A stretch of DNA of 39,258 bases from an uncultured Oscillibacter sp. Its GTDB lineage: Bacteria; Bacillota; Clostridia; Oscillospirales; Oscillospiraceae. A program made the position numbers and the translations under genes. Location: positions 1 through 39,258 of the forward strand of contig UQUC01000011.1 of the NCBI GenBank assembly GCA_900544105.1. The letters are read 5' to 3'. This document shows positions 32,193 to 39,258 of this stretch, piece by piece. Numbering within the stretch: the first letter of the stretch is position 1; every line of letters begins with the position of its first letter. The notes under the pieces are model-generated. The model worked only from the letters and a program-made list of their open reading frames with translations. It was not told the origin of the DNA and did no database searches.

Positions 32193-32447
32193 ATGGCTTT
32201 CGATCGTGAAGCTCGTCCCGCCCGTCCCGCACGCGGTAACAAGCGCCGTAAGGTCTGCCAGTTCTGCGCCGAGAAGTGCGAGTGCATTGATTATAAGGAC
32301 GCCGCCAAGCTGCGTCGTTTCGTTTCTGAGCGTTCCAAGATCCTGCCCCGTCGGACCACCGGCACCTGCGCCATGCATCAGCGTGAGCTGACTGAGGCCA
32401 TCAAGCGTGCCCGTCAGATCGCTCTGCTGCCCTACGTCACCGACTAA
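32193..32447 (+). CDS. rpsR: 30S ribosomal protein S18
   Basis: An 84-residue basic protein that pairs with S6 in the 30S platform. The VCQFCAEKCECIDYKDAAKLRRFVSERSKILPRRTTGTCAMHQRELTEAIKRARQIALLPY body is characteristic. Cys22, Cys25, Cys29 and a later Cys-x-x-His form a zinc-type (C+) S18, in contrast to Cys-less paralogues made under zinc limitation. GGAGG at 32180-32184 serves ATG 32193. A terminator follows. Confidence 0.97.
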   Translation: MAFDREARPARPARGNKRRKVCQFCAEKCECIDYKDAAKLRRFVSERSKILPRRTTGTCAMHQRELTEAIKRARQIALLPYVTD

Positions 32448-32470
32448 CTAAAGGCGGCTGAATCGAAGAA

Positions 32471-32506
32471 AAAAGCCCTGAAAGCTGTGCTTTCAGGGCT
32501 TTTTGT
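32471..32506 (+). terminator. Terminator of rpsF-ssb-rpsR
   Basis: A perfect 14-bp stem (32471-32484 with 32490-32503, loop CTGTG) ending in five Ts. Confidence 0.9.
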
Positions 32507-32809
32507 CGTTTTAAATATTTGCTGAAGGGGGCTGACGATTTGCGCAAGGTCAGACACCCGAAACCTGAGAACTTTCTACTTTTTTGTACGAACGCATGAT
32601 AAGGTCAAGGGCGGTATACAAAAGACTTGTTTCCGATCACAAGGGTCTATGGGTGGCTCTGCCTGCTTTTGCCTGCGGGAGAAGCTGGGCTTTTTAGATT
32701 TGCCCATGGGCCGCATCCTGCTGGCATACGCGAAAAGAGACGAGGTGCGCTGCGGTGTATCCACCGTGCGTAGAGGCGTTTGTCGTATGTTCTATATAAT
32801 AAAATGGAC
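32507..32809. other. Non-coding gap with no recognisable gene
   Basis: About 300 bp between the rpsR terminator and the kinase terminator. Short open frames exist on both strands (plus 32649-32831, minus 32576-32764) but lack ribosome sites and any family resemblance. A TATAAT lies at about 32795 without a matching -35. It may be decayed coding DNA. Confidence 0.5.
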
Positions 32810-32848
32810 AAAACCGACGGGAAGGCAATAGGCCGATCCGCCGGTTTT
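32810..32848 (-). terminator. Terminator of the two-component operon
   Basis: AAAACCGACGG (32810-32820) pairs with CCGCCGGTTTT (32838-32848) with one mismatch. On the minus strand the tail is TTTTGTCCATTTT, starting 3 bases after the kinase stop. Confidence 0.7.
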
Positions 32849-32851
32849 ATA

Positions 32852-34057
32852 CTATTTGAGGGGCAACTCCACGAAAAACGTATTGCGGCCGTTTTTGCTC
32901 TCCGCCCAGATCCGGCCCCGGTGCCGCAGGACGATATTCTGGGCGATGGACAGGCCCAGACCGTAGCTGCCCCGCTGGGTGTGGGCTTTGTCGGCGCGGT
33001 AGAAGCGCTTGAAAATGTTTTGCAGATCCGTCCTGGAGATCGCCGGGCCGGGGTTGGATACTGCCAGGCGGCACCGCCCGCCGCAGCGGGTGAGGGTGAC
33101 GGAGATCTCGCCGGAGGGCGCGGCGTATTTCCGGGCGTTGTCCAGAAGAATGTCTGCCGTCTGCCGCAGATGCTGCTGGCTGCCCCGGACAGTGAGCCCC
33201 GGCTGGATGTCCGCAACGAGGGTCAGGCCCGCTTCAAAGAACACCGGCTCAAAGGGGAGGACCGCGTCGCTGATCAGATGGCTCAGGTCAACCTGAGAAA
33301 AGATCAGGGTGTTCTGACCACTGTCGGTGCGAGCCAGATCCAACATTTCCTCAATGAGTTGGCGCATCTGCCGGGACATGGTGAGAATGTGGGCGGCAAA
33401 CTGGCTGCGGTGGGTTTCGTCGAAATCCGGGCTGTTCAGAAGCTCCGCGTTGGTCATGATGACCGTCAGGGGCGTTTTCAGCTCATGGGAGGCGTCCGCC
33501 ACGAATTGCCGCTGCTGCTGCCAGGCGGTCTCCACCGGCTTCACTGCCCACCGTGCCAACAGCCAGCTGATGAGTAGAAAGGCGGCGAAGCATAGCACCC
33601 CGATGGCGGCGCAGGTCTCTGTCAGATTTTTCAGGGTAGCCCGCTCGCTGGACATATCCGCAAAGGCGATGCGCTCCCCACGGGGCGTGACGCTGCGGCA
33701 GTACCGCAGGCTGTATTCCCGGAGGACACCGGCAGGAGCGCCGGCGTCGGTGGCCGCGTCAGCCAGCGTTTTCAGGAACTCCTGATCCGTCAGGTCATAG
33801 TACCCGCCGCCGGAGGCGGTGAGACCGCCGTTTCCATCCAACTCCAAAACGAAAAAGGGGAGGTGGACCTCCTGCGGCGGACTGCCGGGGCGATTGGGGT
33901 GAAAGGCATCCGACGCTACGCTTTGCAGCATGGCCTCGCTCTGTGTTTCCAAGCCCTGACGGGTCAGATGATACACCATGCCGAAAATGGCGGTAAGCAT
34001 GAGGGTGACGATGAGCATATTGACGCAGATGAATTTCAAGCGCAGCTTTCGGATCAT
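32852..34057 (-). CDS. Sensor histidine kinase
   Basis: A 401-residue membrane kinase. Helices at about 8-30 and 148-168 flank an extracytoplasmic domain of about 115 residues with no recognised fold. No clear HAMP domain follows. The HisKA box is FVADASHELKTPLTVI with H191. The ATPase domain has ILLDNARKYA, a short SNPGPAI in place of the DxGxG box, FKRFYRADKAH and SYGLGLSIAQNI. It overlaps its regulator gene by four bases. It lies divergent from an HlyD-type adaptor and probably senses a compound pumped by that system (inference). Confidence 0.92.
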   Translation of the reverse strand: MIRKLRLKFICVNMLIVTLMLTAIFGMVYHLTRQGLETQSEAMLQSVASDAFHPNRPGSPPQEVHLPFFVLELDGNGGLTASGGGYYDLTDQEFLKTLADAATDAGAPAGVLREYSLRYCRSVTPRGERIAFADMSSERATLKNLTETCAAIGVLCFAAFLLISWLLARWAVKPVETAWQQQRQFVADASHELKTPLTVIMTNAELLNSPDFDETHRSQFAAHILTMSRQMRQLIEEMLDLARTDSGQNTLIFSQVDLSHLISDAVLPFEPVFFEAGLTLVADIQPGLTVRGSQQHLRQTADILLDNARKYAAPSGEISVTLTRCGGRCRLAVSNPGPAISRTDLQNIFKRFYRADKAHTQRGSYGLGLSIAQNIVLRHRGRIWAESKNGRNTFFVELPLK

Positions 34058-34725
34058 TCTGCCACCTCCAGATGGTAGCCCAGGCGACGGATGGCCTCGA
34101 TTTTCAAATCAGAACCGATGCTGGTGAGCTTTTTCCGGAGAAAGCCCACATAGACCTCTACGTGGTTTTCCACGGCGTTGGAATCGTAGCCCCATACCCG
34201 GGCCAGGATCATCTCTTTGGACAGCACCCGGCCCTTGCTTTGCAGGAGAAAGCGCATGACGTCGAATTCCCGGGCGGAGAGGCGGATGCTGTTTCCTCCG
34301 CATACCAGCGTGCAGGAGGAAAGGTCCAGGGCGGTGTTGCCCATCCGCAGCTCGTCCACCTGGTCTCCCTGACGGCGAAGCAGAGCGTTGACGCAGGCCA
34401 GCAGCTCCCGGGAGTCAAAGGGCTTCGTGAGGTAGTAGTCCGCTCCGGCGTTGAGACCCTGAATGCGGTCCTCAATGTCCGACCGGGCGGTGAGCATCAG
34501 GATGGGCGTGGCGCAGCGGTCCGCCCGGACCTGCCGGGCCACCTGGAAGCCGTTGAGCTTGGGCATCATCACATCTAAAATCAGCAGATCGTAGATCCCC
34601 AACTCCGCGTACTCTGTGCCCGCTTCGCCATCGTACACCGTTTCCACGTCAAAGCCCTTGTGTTCCAGAATGGCACGGATGGATTCCGCCACCAGCTTTT
34701 CGTCTTCAATGACCAGTACCTTCAT
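34054..34725 (-). CDS. OmpR-family response regulator
   Basis: A 223-residue regulator with a receiver domain (phospho-acceptor D51 in LILDVMMPKLNG, K101 in TKPF) and an OmpR winged helix (IRLSAREFDVMRFLLQSKGRVLSKEMI; NAVENHVEVYVGFLRKKL). The ATG at 34725 has GAGGAG about 6 bases upstream; an in-frame ATG 39 bases earlier would overlap the likely promoter. It is expected to bind the TTCAG-N6-TTCAG repeats at 34769-34784 and 34821-34836, controlling both its own operon and the divergent adaptor gene. Confidence 0.93.
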   Translation of the reverse strand: MKVLVIEDEKLVAESIRAILEHKGFDVETVYDGEAGTEYAELGIYDLLILDVMMPKLNGFQVARQVRADRCATPILMLTARSDIEDRIQGLNAGADYYLTKPFDSRELLACVNALLRRQGDQVDELRMGNTALDLSSCTLVCGGNSIRLSAREFDVMRFLLQSKGRVLSKEMILARVWGYDSNAVENHVEVYVGFLRKKLTSIGSDLKIEAIRRLGYHLEVAE

Positions 34726-34752
34726 AGGCCGCTCCTCGGTTCGTTTTTTCTT

Positions 34753-34852
34753 ACCATAATCCATTTTTCTGAAGTGAAACTGAAAACAATGGAAATTTTA
34801 TCAGGAAAGTGTATCTTTTTTTCAGCGTCGGTTCAGCATGGGGGGTTAATTT
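34753..34852. promoter_or_regulatory. Divergent operator-promoter region (mirror TTCAG-N6-TTCAG pairs)
   Basis: On the plus strand TTCAG-N6-TTCAG occupies 34821-34836, then 10 bases, then TAATTT (34847-34852). On the minus strand the same TTCAG-N6-TTCAG occupies 34784-34769, then 10 bases, then TATGGT (34758-34753). Both pairs have the 11-bp period of OmpR-family sites and equal distance to a -10-like box. An extra CTGAA half-site lies at 34865. Binding by the adjacent regulator is inferred. Confidence 0.7.
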
Positions 34853-34911
34853 GGAAACCGCAAACTGAAAATCCGCTCCTGGGAACAGGGGCGTAGGAAA
34901 GGATGAACGAT

Positions 34912-36576
34912 ATGGCAGAAATGAACCCCCAAACCCCGCAGAAGTCCACGGGGAAGCTGAAACAAATGCTGTCAGGAAAGAAGATCAGAAGATGGATCGT
35001 GCTGTGCGTGGCGGCTGTGGCCGTTATCGGCGGCGCGGCCGCCTTTATGAGCCGCGCCAAGGCCAAGGCTGCCAAGGTGGAAACGACCTATACCACCGCC
35101 AGTGTGGAGAAGCGGAGCATTACCAACTCCCTCACCGGCAGCGGTACCTTGCAGCCTGCCGATTCCTACACCGTTACCACGCTGGTGTCCGGCGAAGTCC
35201 TCAGCGACACCTTTGAAGAGGGGGACACTGTGGAGAAAGGCCAGCTGCTCTACACCATTGATTCCTCCGATGTGTCTACCACAGAGTCCCAGGTCCAGAC
35301 CAGCTATTCGCAGGCATTGAAGGCCAAGTATCCCACGGCGGACATCAGCGGCACCGTCAGTGAGGTCTACGTCAGCAACGGCGACGCGGTGAACGCCGGG
35401 ACGGAGCTGATGAAGATCAGCGTCAGCAATGATCTGACCATCGACTTCCAGTTCTCCTATGCCAATGACGGAGCTTTCTACGTGGGTCAGCCCGTCAAAA
35501 TTTACGTCAACGGCTACGCCGGGTATATCGATGGCACGGTGGTCCAGGTGGGCGGCAGCTCCGTGGCCAACGGCACCGGCATGAAAATGACCACCGTCCG
35601 GGTGAAGGCTGTGAATCCTGGCCTGGTCACCGGGGACTGCACCGCCAGCGCTGTGGTGGGCAACTACACCAGCTACGGTCAGACCACCGTGAAGGTGGGG
35701 ACCGGCTCCATCATCACCGCCAGCGCCTCCGGCAAGGTCAGCGGCCTGACCCTGATGCCCGGCGACAGCGTATCCAATGGCCAGCGGATCTGCACCATCA
35801 CCGGTGACAGTGTGGACAACCAGATCACCAACGCAAAGAACAGTCTGGAAAACGCCCAGGACCGTCTGGACGATTATCGCGTCACCTCCCCCATCACCGG
35901 CACGGTGGTGGAAAAAACGGTGAAGGCCGGGGACAATGTGGGTACCGGCAGCAATTCCAACAACACCCTTTGCATCATTTACGACCTGAGCTATCTGCAA
36001 ATGACCTTGAATATTGACGAGCTGGATATCGACAATGTGGAGGTGGGGCAGGTGGTGAATATTACCTCCGACGCCAAGGAGGGCCAGATCTTCACCGGCG
36101 TTGTCACCAAGGTCTCCGTGGTGGGCACCACCTCCAGCGGCACCACCACGTACCCCGTCACCGTCCGTATTGACGACACCGATGGCCTGCGGCCCGGCAT
36201 GAACGTGGACGCGGAGATCGTGCTGTCCTCTGCTGACGGTGTGCTGGCCATTCCCGGCATGGCTGTGAATCGGGGGGATACGGTTCTCGTCACCTCCGAC
36301 TCCCCCAGTGCGGTCAACGCTTTGGAGCAGGAGGCCCCGGAGGGGTATGTCTACGTCCAGGTGACTACCGGCGTCAGCGACGACAGCTATATCGAAGTCA
36401 CCTCCGGCCTGCGGGAGGGGGACACCGTGGCCTATCTGCGGGCAGCGTCCTCTGAATCCGGCAGCATGATGATGGGCGGTATGCCCGGCAACATGGGCGG
36501 CGGTATGTCTGGTGGCGGAGGCGGCATGCCTTCCGGTGGCGGTCCCGGCGGCGGTGGTCCGGGAGGAGGGTTCTAA
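34912..36576 (+). CDS. HlyD/MacA-type efflux adaptor subunit
   Basis: A 554-residue membrane-anchored adaptor for a MacB-type ABC exporter. It has a cytoplasmic N-terminus, one helix (about 28-45), a first lipoyl-like half (SGEVLSDTFEEGDTVEKGQLLYTID), a barrel region, a second lipoyl-like half (ASGKVSGLTLMPGDSVSNGQRICTI; SPITGTVVEKTVKAGDNVG) and the membrane-proximal GLRPGMNVDAEIVL segment. The last 37 residues are almost only Gly, Met, Pro and Ser. ATG 34912 is chosen because AAGG lies about 9 bases upstream; ATG 34903 directly abuts that site. The ATPase gene follows at once but is broken, and no permease is present. Confidence 0.88.
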   Translation: MAEMNPQTPQKSTGKLKQMLSGKKIRRWIVLCVAAVAVIGGAAAFMSRAKAKAAKVETTYTTASVEKRSITNSLTGSGTLQPADSYTVTTLVSGEVLSDTFEEGDTVEKGQLLYTIDSSDVSTTESQVQTSYSQALKAKYPTADISGTVSEVYVSNGDAVNAGTELMKISVSNDLTIDFQFSYANDGAFYVGQPVKIYVNGYAGYIDGTVVQVGGSSVANGTGMKMTTVRVKAVNPGLVTGDCTASAVVGNYTSYGQTTVKVGTGSIITASASGKVSGLTLMPGDSVSNGQRICTITGDSVDNQITNAKNSLENAQDRLDDYRVTSPITGTVVEKTVKAGDNVGTGSNSNNTLCIIYDLSYLQMTLNIDELDIDNVEVGQVVNITSDAKEGQIFTGVVTKVSVVGTTSSGTTTYPVTVRIDDTDGLRPGMNVDAEIVLSSADGVLAIPGMAVNRGDTVLVTSDSPSAVNALEQEAPEGYVYVQVTTGVSDDSYIEVTSGLREGDTVAYLRAASSESGSMMMGGMPGNMGGGMSGGGGGMPSGGGPGGGGPGGGF

Positions 36577-37662
36577 ATGAGCGCTCTCATCGAATTTCAG
36601 AATGTCTGCAAGTATTACCAGATGGGCGATACCACCGTCAAGGCGGCGGACCATATCTCCTTTCAGATACAGAAGGGGGAGTTCGTGGCCATTGTGAGAC
36701 AGTCCGGCAGCGGAAAATCCACCTGCATGAACATCATCGGCTGTCTGGATGTGCCAACCTCCGGCGCGTATCTGCTGGATGGACAGAATGTGGGGCAGAT
36801 GAACCGGAACCAGCTGGCGGAGATCCGGAATAAGATGCTGGGGTTCATTTTTCAGCAGTATAACCTCCTGCCCAAGCTAAATTTGCAGGAAAATGTGGAG
36901 GTCCCCCTGATGTACGCCGGGGTGGGCAAAAAGGAGCGGCGGGAGCGGGCCCTGGCCGCCCTGGAGCGCCGCCACAGCCGCCAGGGAGAGATCATGAGCC
37001 TGTTCGGCATCCGGGAGCGGAAACTGTCGGAAAGCGAACAGAACATGGTGGACAAGTGGATTTCCCACGGCTATGACAACGACCTGATCGCTCTGGCCTA
37101 TGACCGGACGGTGCTGCGCACCGGGGGGCTGAAATGGGCCTATCTGGACAGTATTCTGGAAAGCTGGAAAACGGCGGGCTACAAGACCCGGAGCGAAGTG
37201 GAGCAGGGCGAAGGGAAAAGCGCCCCGGCCCGGCAAAGCACGGCATCGCCTCAGCCCGCCCGCAGCCGGGGCGAGTTCGAAAGCGGCGTGGTGGCCGCCG
37301 TCACCAAGGCCTTCGAACGCAAGCGCCTTCAGCGGCAGCAGTTACAGCAAACCCGGCTGGAAGGGCTGCGAAAAGACGGGGAATTTGCCCAGAACGAGCG
37401 GGAATTGCGGCTGTGTGCCAGCCGGGCGGCCCGGGCGGCCCTGGGAGAGGACCCGGGAGAAGTGCAGCGGCTGCGGGAGGAAAACAACCGGCTTTTGGCA
37501 CGGCGCAGGCAGATCCTTCTTCGCCTGGGACATGGGGAGGATTATCTGGAACCGCCTTACGAATGTCCCCACTGCAAGGACCAGGGATATATCGGCACCG
37601 AAATGTGCCAGTGTTTCCGGCAGGCCTGCGAGAAAGAGCAAGCCCGCAGGCAGAACGGATAA
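36577..37662 (+). CDS. Chimeric ORF: truncated MacB-type ATPase joined to DnaD- and DnaC-N-like segments
   Basis: A 361-codon open frame with three unlike parts. Residues 1-131 are the start of a MacB/LolD ATPase: Walker A reads RQSGSGKST (41-49), with Arg in place of the first Gly, and the Q-loop FQQYNLLP is present. Homology then stops: no signature motif, Walker B or switch His follows. Residues about 137-205 match a DnaD (DnaB_2) domain (FGIRERKLSESE, ALAYDRTVLRTGGLKWAYLDSILESW). Residues about 236-350 look like the N-terminus of clostridial DnaC/DnaI, a charged coil then CPHC (330-333) and CQC (344-346), but the AAA+ domain is absent. A terminator follows. It starts one base after the adaptor stop. 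It cannot be a working transporter ATPase. Either a real deletion fusion or an assembly join. Confidence 0.8.
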   Translation: MSALIEFQNVCKYYQMGDTTVKAADHISFQIQKGEFVAIVRQSGSGKSTCMNIIGCLDVPTSGAYLLDGQNVGQMNRNQLAEIRNKMLGFIFQQYNLLPKLNLQENVEVPLMYAGVGKKERRERALAALERRHSRQGEIMSLFGIRERKLSESEQNMVDKWISHGYDNDLIALAYDRTVLRTGGLKWAYLDSILESWKTAGYKTRSEVEQGEGKSAPARQSTASPQPARSRGEFESGVVAAVTKAFERKRLQRQQLQQTRLEGLRKDGEFAQNERELRLCASRAARAALGEDPGEVQRLREENNRLLARRRQILLRLGHGEDYLEPPYECPHCKDQGYIGTEMCQCFRQACEKEQARRQNG

Positions 37663-37664
37663 AC

Positions 37665-37698
37665 AAAAGGACTGGGAATTTTCCCAGTCCTTTTTGCT
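37665..37698. terminator. Bidirectional terminator
   Basis: A perfect 14-bp stem (37665-37678 with 37681-37694) with TTTTTGC on the plus side and TTTTGTTT on the minus side. The chimeric ORF and the M20 gene converge here. Confidence 0.85.
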
Positions 37699-37704
37699 TG
37701 TTTG

Positions 37705-39069
37705 TTAGTTCTGGTAATCCAGAGTGATGGTGCCGTCTTCGTTCTGCTTGACGGCCTCTTTGTCCAGAAACAGCCCGTCGATGGCATGGAAGAACTCTTC
37801 CATGGAGGAGAAACGCAGTTTGGCGTTCTGGATGATCTTTTTACCCAGCTCGGCGTTGTTGCTCAGCAGAGCCTCGGCCATGAGCACCTGATACTGGGCG
37901 GACATGACCAGGGCGGATTCCGGATCGGCAATGCGGTAATCGGAGCCATGGCCCACGCCACAGGCGCCGGAAGCATAGGGCTGAACGGTGGGCATGACGG
38001 CGGACACATCGCCCATATCGGTGCAGCCAGTGCTGCGGCCCCGCTTGACCAAAGCGTCCTCGCCAAAGCACTGCTTGACGATCTCACAGGTCAGGTCATA
38101 AAGCTGTTCTTCGTTTTCCAGAGGGGTGTAGCCCGGACGGTCTTTCAGCACCACATTGGCGCCCATAGCGGCAGCCGAAGCGGCCAGGGCCCGGTTGATC
38201 TTGGTGTTGGCCTCCTTGATGGCTTCCAGAGAAGCGCCACGCACATAGCTTTCCATGCGCACATCGTTGGGAATGGCGTTGACTGCGCCGCCGCCCTTGG
38301 TGATGATGGGATGGAAGCGGATGGTGTCTTTCTCCTGGAAGGTTTCACGCAGAGCGTTGGCGGCGTTCATGGCCTGGCTGGCCGCATACAGGGCATTGAC
38401 GCCCAGATGGGGAGAGCCGCCGGCATGGGCCGAAACGCCCACGAAATTGATGTTCTTGGTGACGCAGCCATTGCTGCCCGGAGTCAGGGCGATGGAGGGA
38501 TGATCCCCGCCGCCGGTGTGGACCAGGAGGGCGATGTCGCAGCCGTCCATATAGCCACGGTGCATGAACTCCACTTTACCGCCGAAATACTTGATGACGC
38601 CCTGCTTGCGCAGCTCTTCCCGGAAGCCGATTTCGATCAGCTCTTCGGCGGGTACGGCCATCAGGCGGATGGAGCCGCTCATGCTGTCCATGGCGCCGGG
38701 CTGCTTCAGCGCGGCGGCGATGCCCAGAAGGGCGGAAACCTGGCAGTGGTGGCCGCAGGCGTGGACATAGCCGGTCTCCGGGTCACAGTCGGGGTGAGTG
38801 GAGACAATCAGGCTGTCCAGCTCGCCCATGATCAGCAGCTTGGGGCCGGGCTTACCGGTGTCGATGTCGGTATAGAAACCGGGGATGTTCCCCGCCTCCA
38901 CCAGCTCATAGCCCAGTTTCTTGAATTCTTCGGCCAGGTAGGCATGGGTTTTCCACTCCCGATAGCCGGTCTCCGGATGCTTCCAGATGTAATCGGCGGC
39001 AGAAAACATCACTTCCCGCTGGGAAGCTACGATTTCTTTCAGTTGATTTGCCCGTTCGGTGCTTATCAT
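37705..39069 (-). CDS. M20-family amidohydrolase (AbgB-like)
   Basis: A 454-residue cytoplasmic metallo-hydrolase of the M20 amidohydrolase group, like AbgB and N-acyl amino acid hydrolases. The metal-binding site is visible as HACGHH (H103, C105, H107, H108), AEE (E142-E143), a His in GVSAHAGG, and GHGSDYR near the C-terminus. A dimerisation domain interrupts the catalytic domain at about 200-330. Substrates of such enzymes are N-acylated amino acids or p-aminobenzoyl-glutamate; which one is unclear. ATG 39069 has AAAGGAG 9-10 bases upstream. It stands alone with its own promoter and terminator. Confidence 0.92.
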   Translation of the reverse strand: MISTERANQLKEIVASQREVMFSAADYIWKHPETGYREWKTHAYLAEEFKKLGYELVEAGNIPGFYTDIDTGKPGPKLLIMGELDSLIVSTHPDCDPETGYVHACGHHCQVSALLGIAAALKQPGAMDSMSGSIRLMAVPAEELIEIGFREELRKQGVIKYFGGKVEFMHRGYMDGCDIALLVHTGGGDHPSIALTPGSNGCVTKNINFVGVSAHAGGSPHLGVNALYAASQAMNAANALRETFQEKDTIRFHPIITKGGGAVNAIPNDVRMESYVRGASLEAIKEANTKINRALAASAAAMGANVVLKDRPGYTPLENEEQLYDLTCEIVKQCFGEDALVKRGRSTGCTDMGDVSAVMPTVQPYASGACGVGHGSDYRIADPESALVMSAQYQVLMAEALLSNNAELGKKIIQNAKLRFSSMEEFFHAIDGLFLDKEAVKQNEDGTITLDYQN

Positions 39070-39122
39070 TTTGATCTTCTCCTTTTCCCGGGGCGTACCC
39101 CTTTGTACTTGTTCCGCTTTTT

Positions 39123-39151
39123 ATTATACTGCCCTCCGGAGAAAAATGCAG
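39123..39151 (-). promoter_or_regulatory. Putative promoter of the M20 gene
   Basis: On the minus strand a consensus -10 TATAAT (39123-39128) lies 17 bp from a poor -35 CTGCAT (39146-39151). Confidence 0.55.
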
Positions 39152-39258
39152 GGGTGGGGATGGAGAAATTCCCCCCCTAAATCTGGTGAAACCGCCCAAA
39201 ATCAAAAACGCTCACAGCCGCAATGGGGGCAATGAAAATCTTTTTGCTTGAAAACGGA

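Noticed and set aside
32576..32831. Short overlapping ORFs on both strands before the kinase terminator
   Set aside because: No ribosome sites, no promoter that fits and no family; treated as non-coding.
1..39258. CRISPR arrays, tRNA or rRNA genes, transposases, phage genes
   Set aside because: Both strands were read for regularly spaced repeats, cloverleaf signatures and typical protein motifs; none was found.

Overview
The window is visibly GC-rich chromosomal DNA with Firmicutes-type signals: strong AGGAGG-like ribosome binding sites, a T-box in front of ileS, a rpsO-pnp pair, a rpsF-ssb-rpsR operon, an OmpR-type Pho system and an M23 protein resembling SpoIIQ. Protein flavour (BMP nucleoside transporter, SLH-domain protease, DUF6449-like permease tail, clostridial IleRS) suggests a gut clostridium of the Oscillospiraceae (Oscillibacter/Flavonifractor-like). 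That placement is inference. No rRNA, tRNA, CRISPR, prophage or complete insertion sequence was seen.

Layout. 1-3.36 kb (minus): CrtO-like acyltransferase, pnp, rpsO. 3.4-7.2 kb (plus): a YtrA-type GntR/ABC operon with a promoter, a palindromic operator, three micro-ORFs of 26-35 codons, regulator, ATPase and a large permease whose C-terminus carries a GIIGGADGPT motif. 7.2-7.46 kb: a hairpin-rich intergenic repeat between 25-bp direct repeats; a second copy lies inverted at 31.1 kb. 7.5-8.6 kb: a DUF218 protein and a small orphan. 8.65-11.9 kb: T-box leader and ileS. 12.1-12.5 kb: an AT-rich orphan membrane protein. 12.7-14.6 kb (minus): lipoprotein and SLH-HtrA-like protease. 14.7-21.7 kb (plus): nucleoside salvage, with deoC-deoD, a BMP lipoprotein behind a structured leader RNA, and its ATPase and two permeases. 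21.7-28.5 kb: a PhoP-box promoter driving pstSCAB-phoU-phoB-phoR. 28.6-31.0 kb: tatD, a TSUP permease (minus) and an M23 peptidase. 31.3-32.5 kb: rpsF-ssb-rpsR. 32.85-36.6 kb: an OmpR-family two-component system (minus) divergent from an HlyD/MacA-like adaptor, with a mirror-image TTCAG-N6-TTCAG operator between them. 36.6-37.7 kb: a chimeric ORF joining the first half of a MacB-type ATPase to DnaD-like and DnaC-N-like segments. 37.7-39.1 kb (minus): an M20 amidohydrolase.

How the genes fit together. DeoC and DeoD degrade the (deoxy)nucleosides that the BMP-type transporter would import. The Pho block encodes sensor, regulator, operator and high-affinity phosphate transporter together. The HlyD adaptor would normally work with a MacB-type ATPase/permease, but the ATPase here breaks off before its signature motif and no permease follows. 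The strongest candidates for new biology are the micro-ORF/GntR operon with its GGADGPT tail, the leader RNA at 16.27-16.41 kb, and the chimeric ORF, which could instead be an assembly join.
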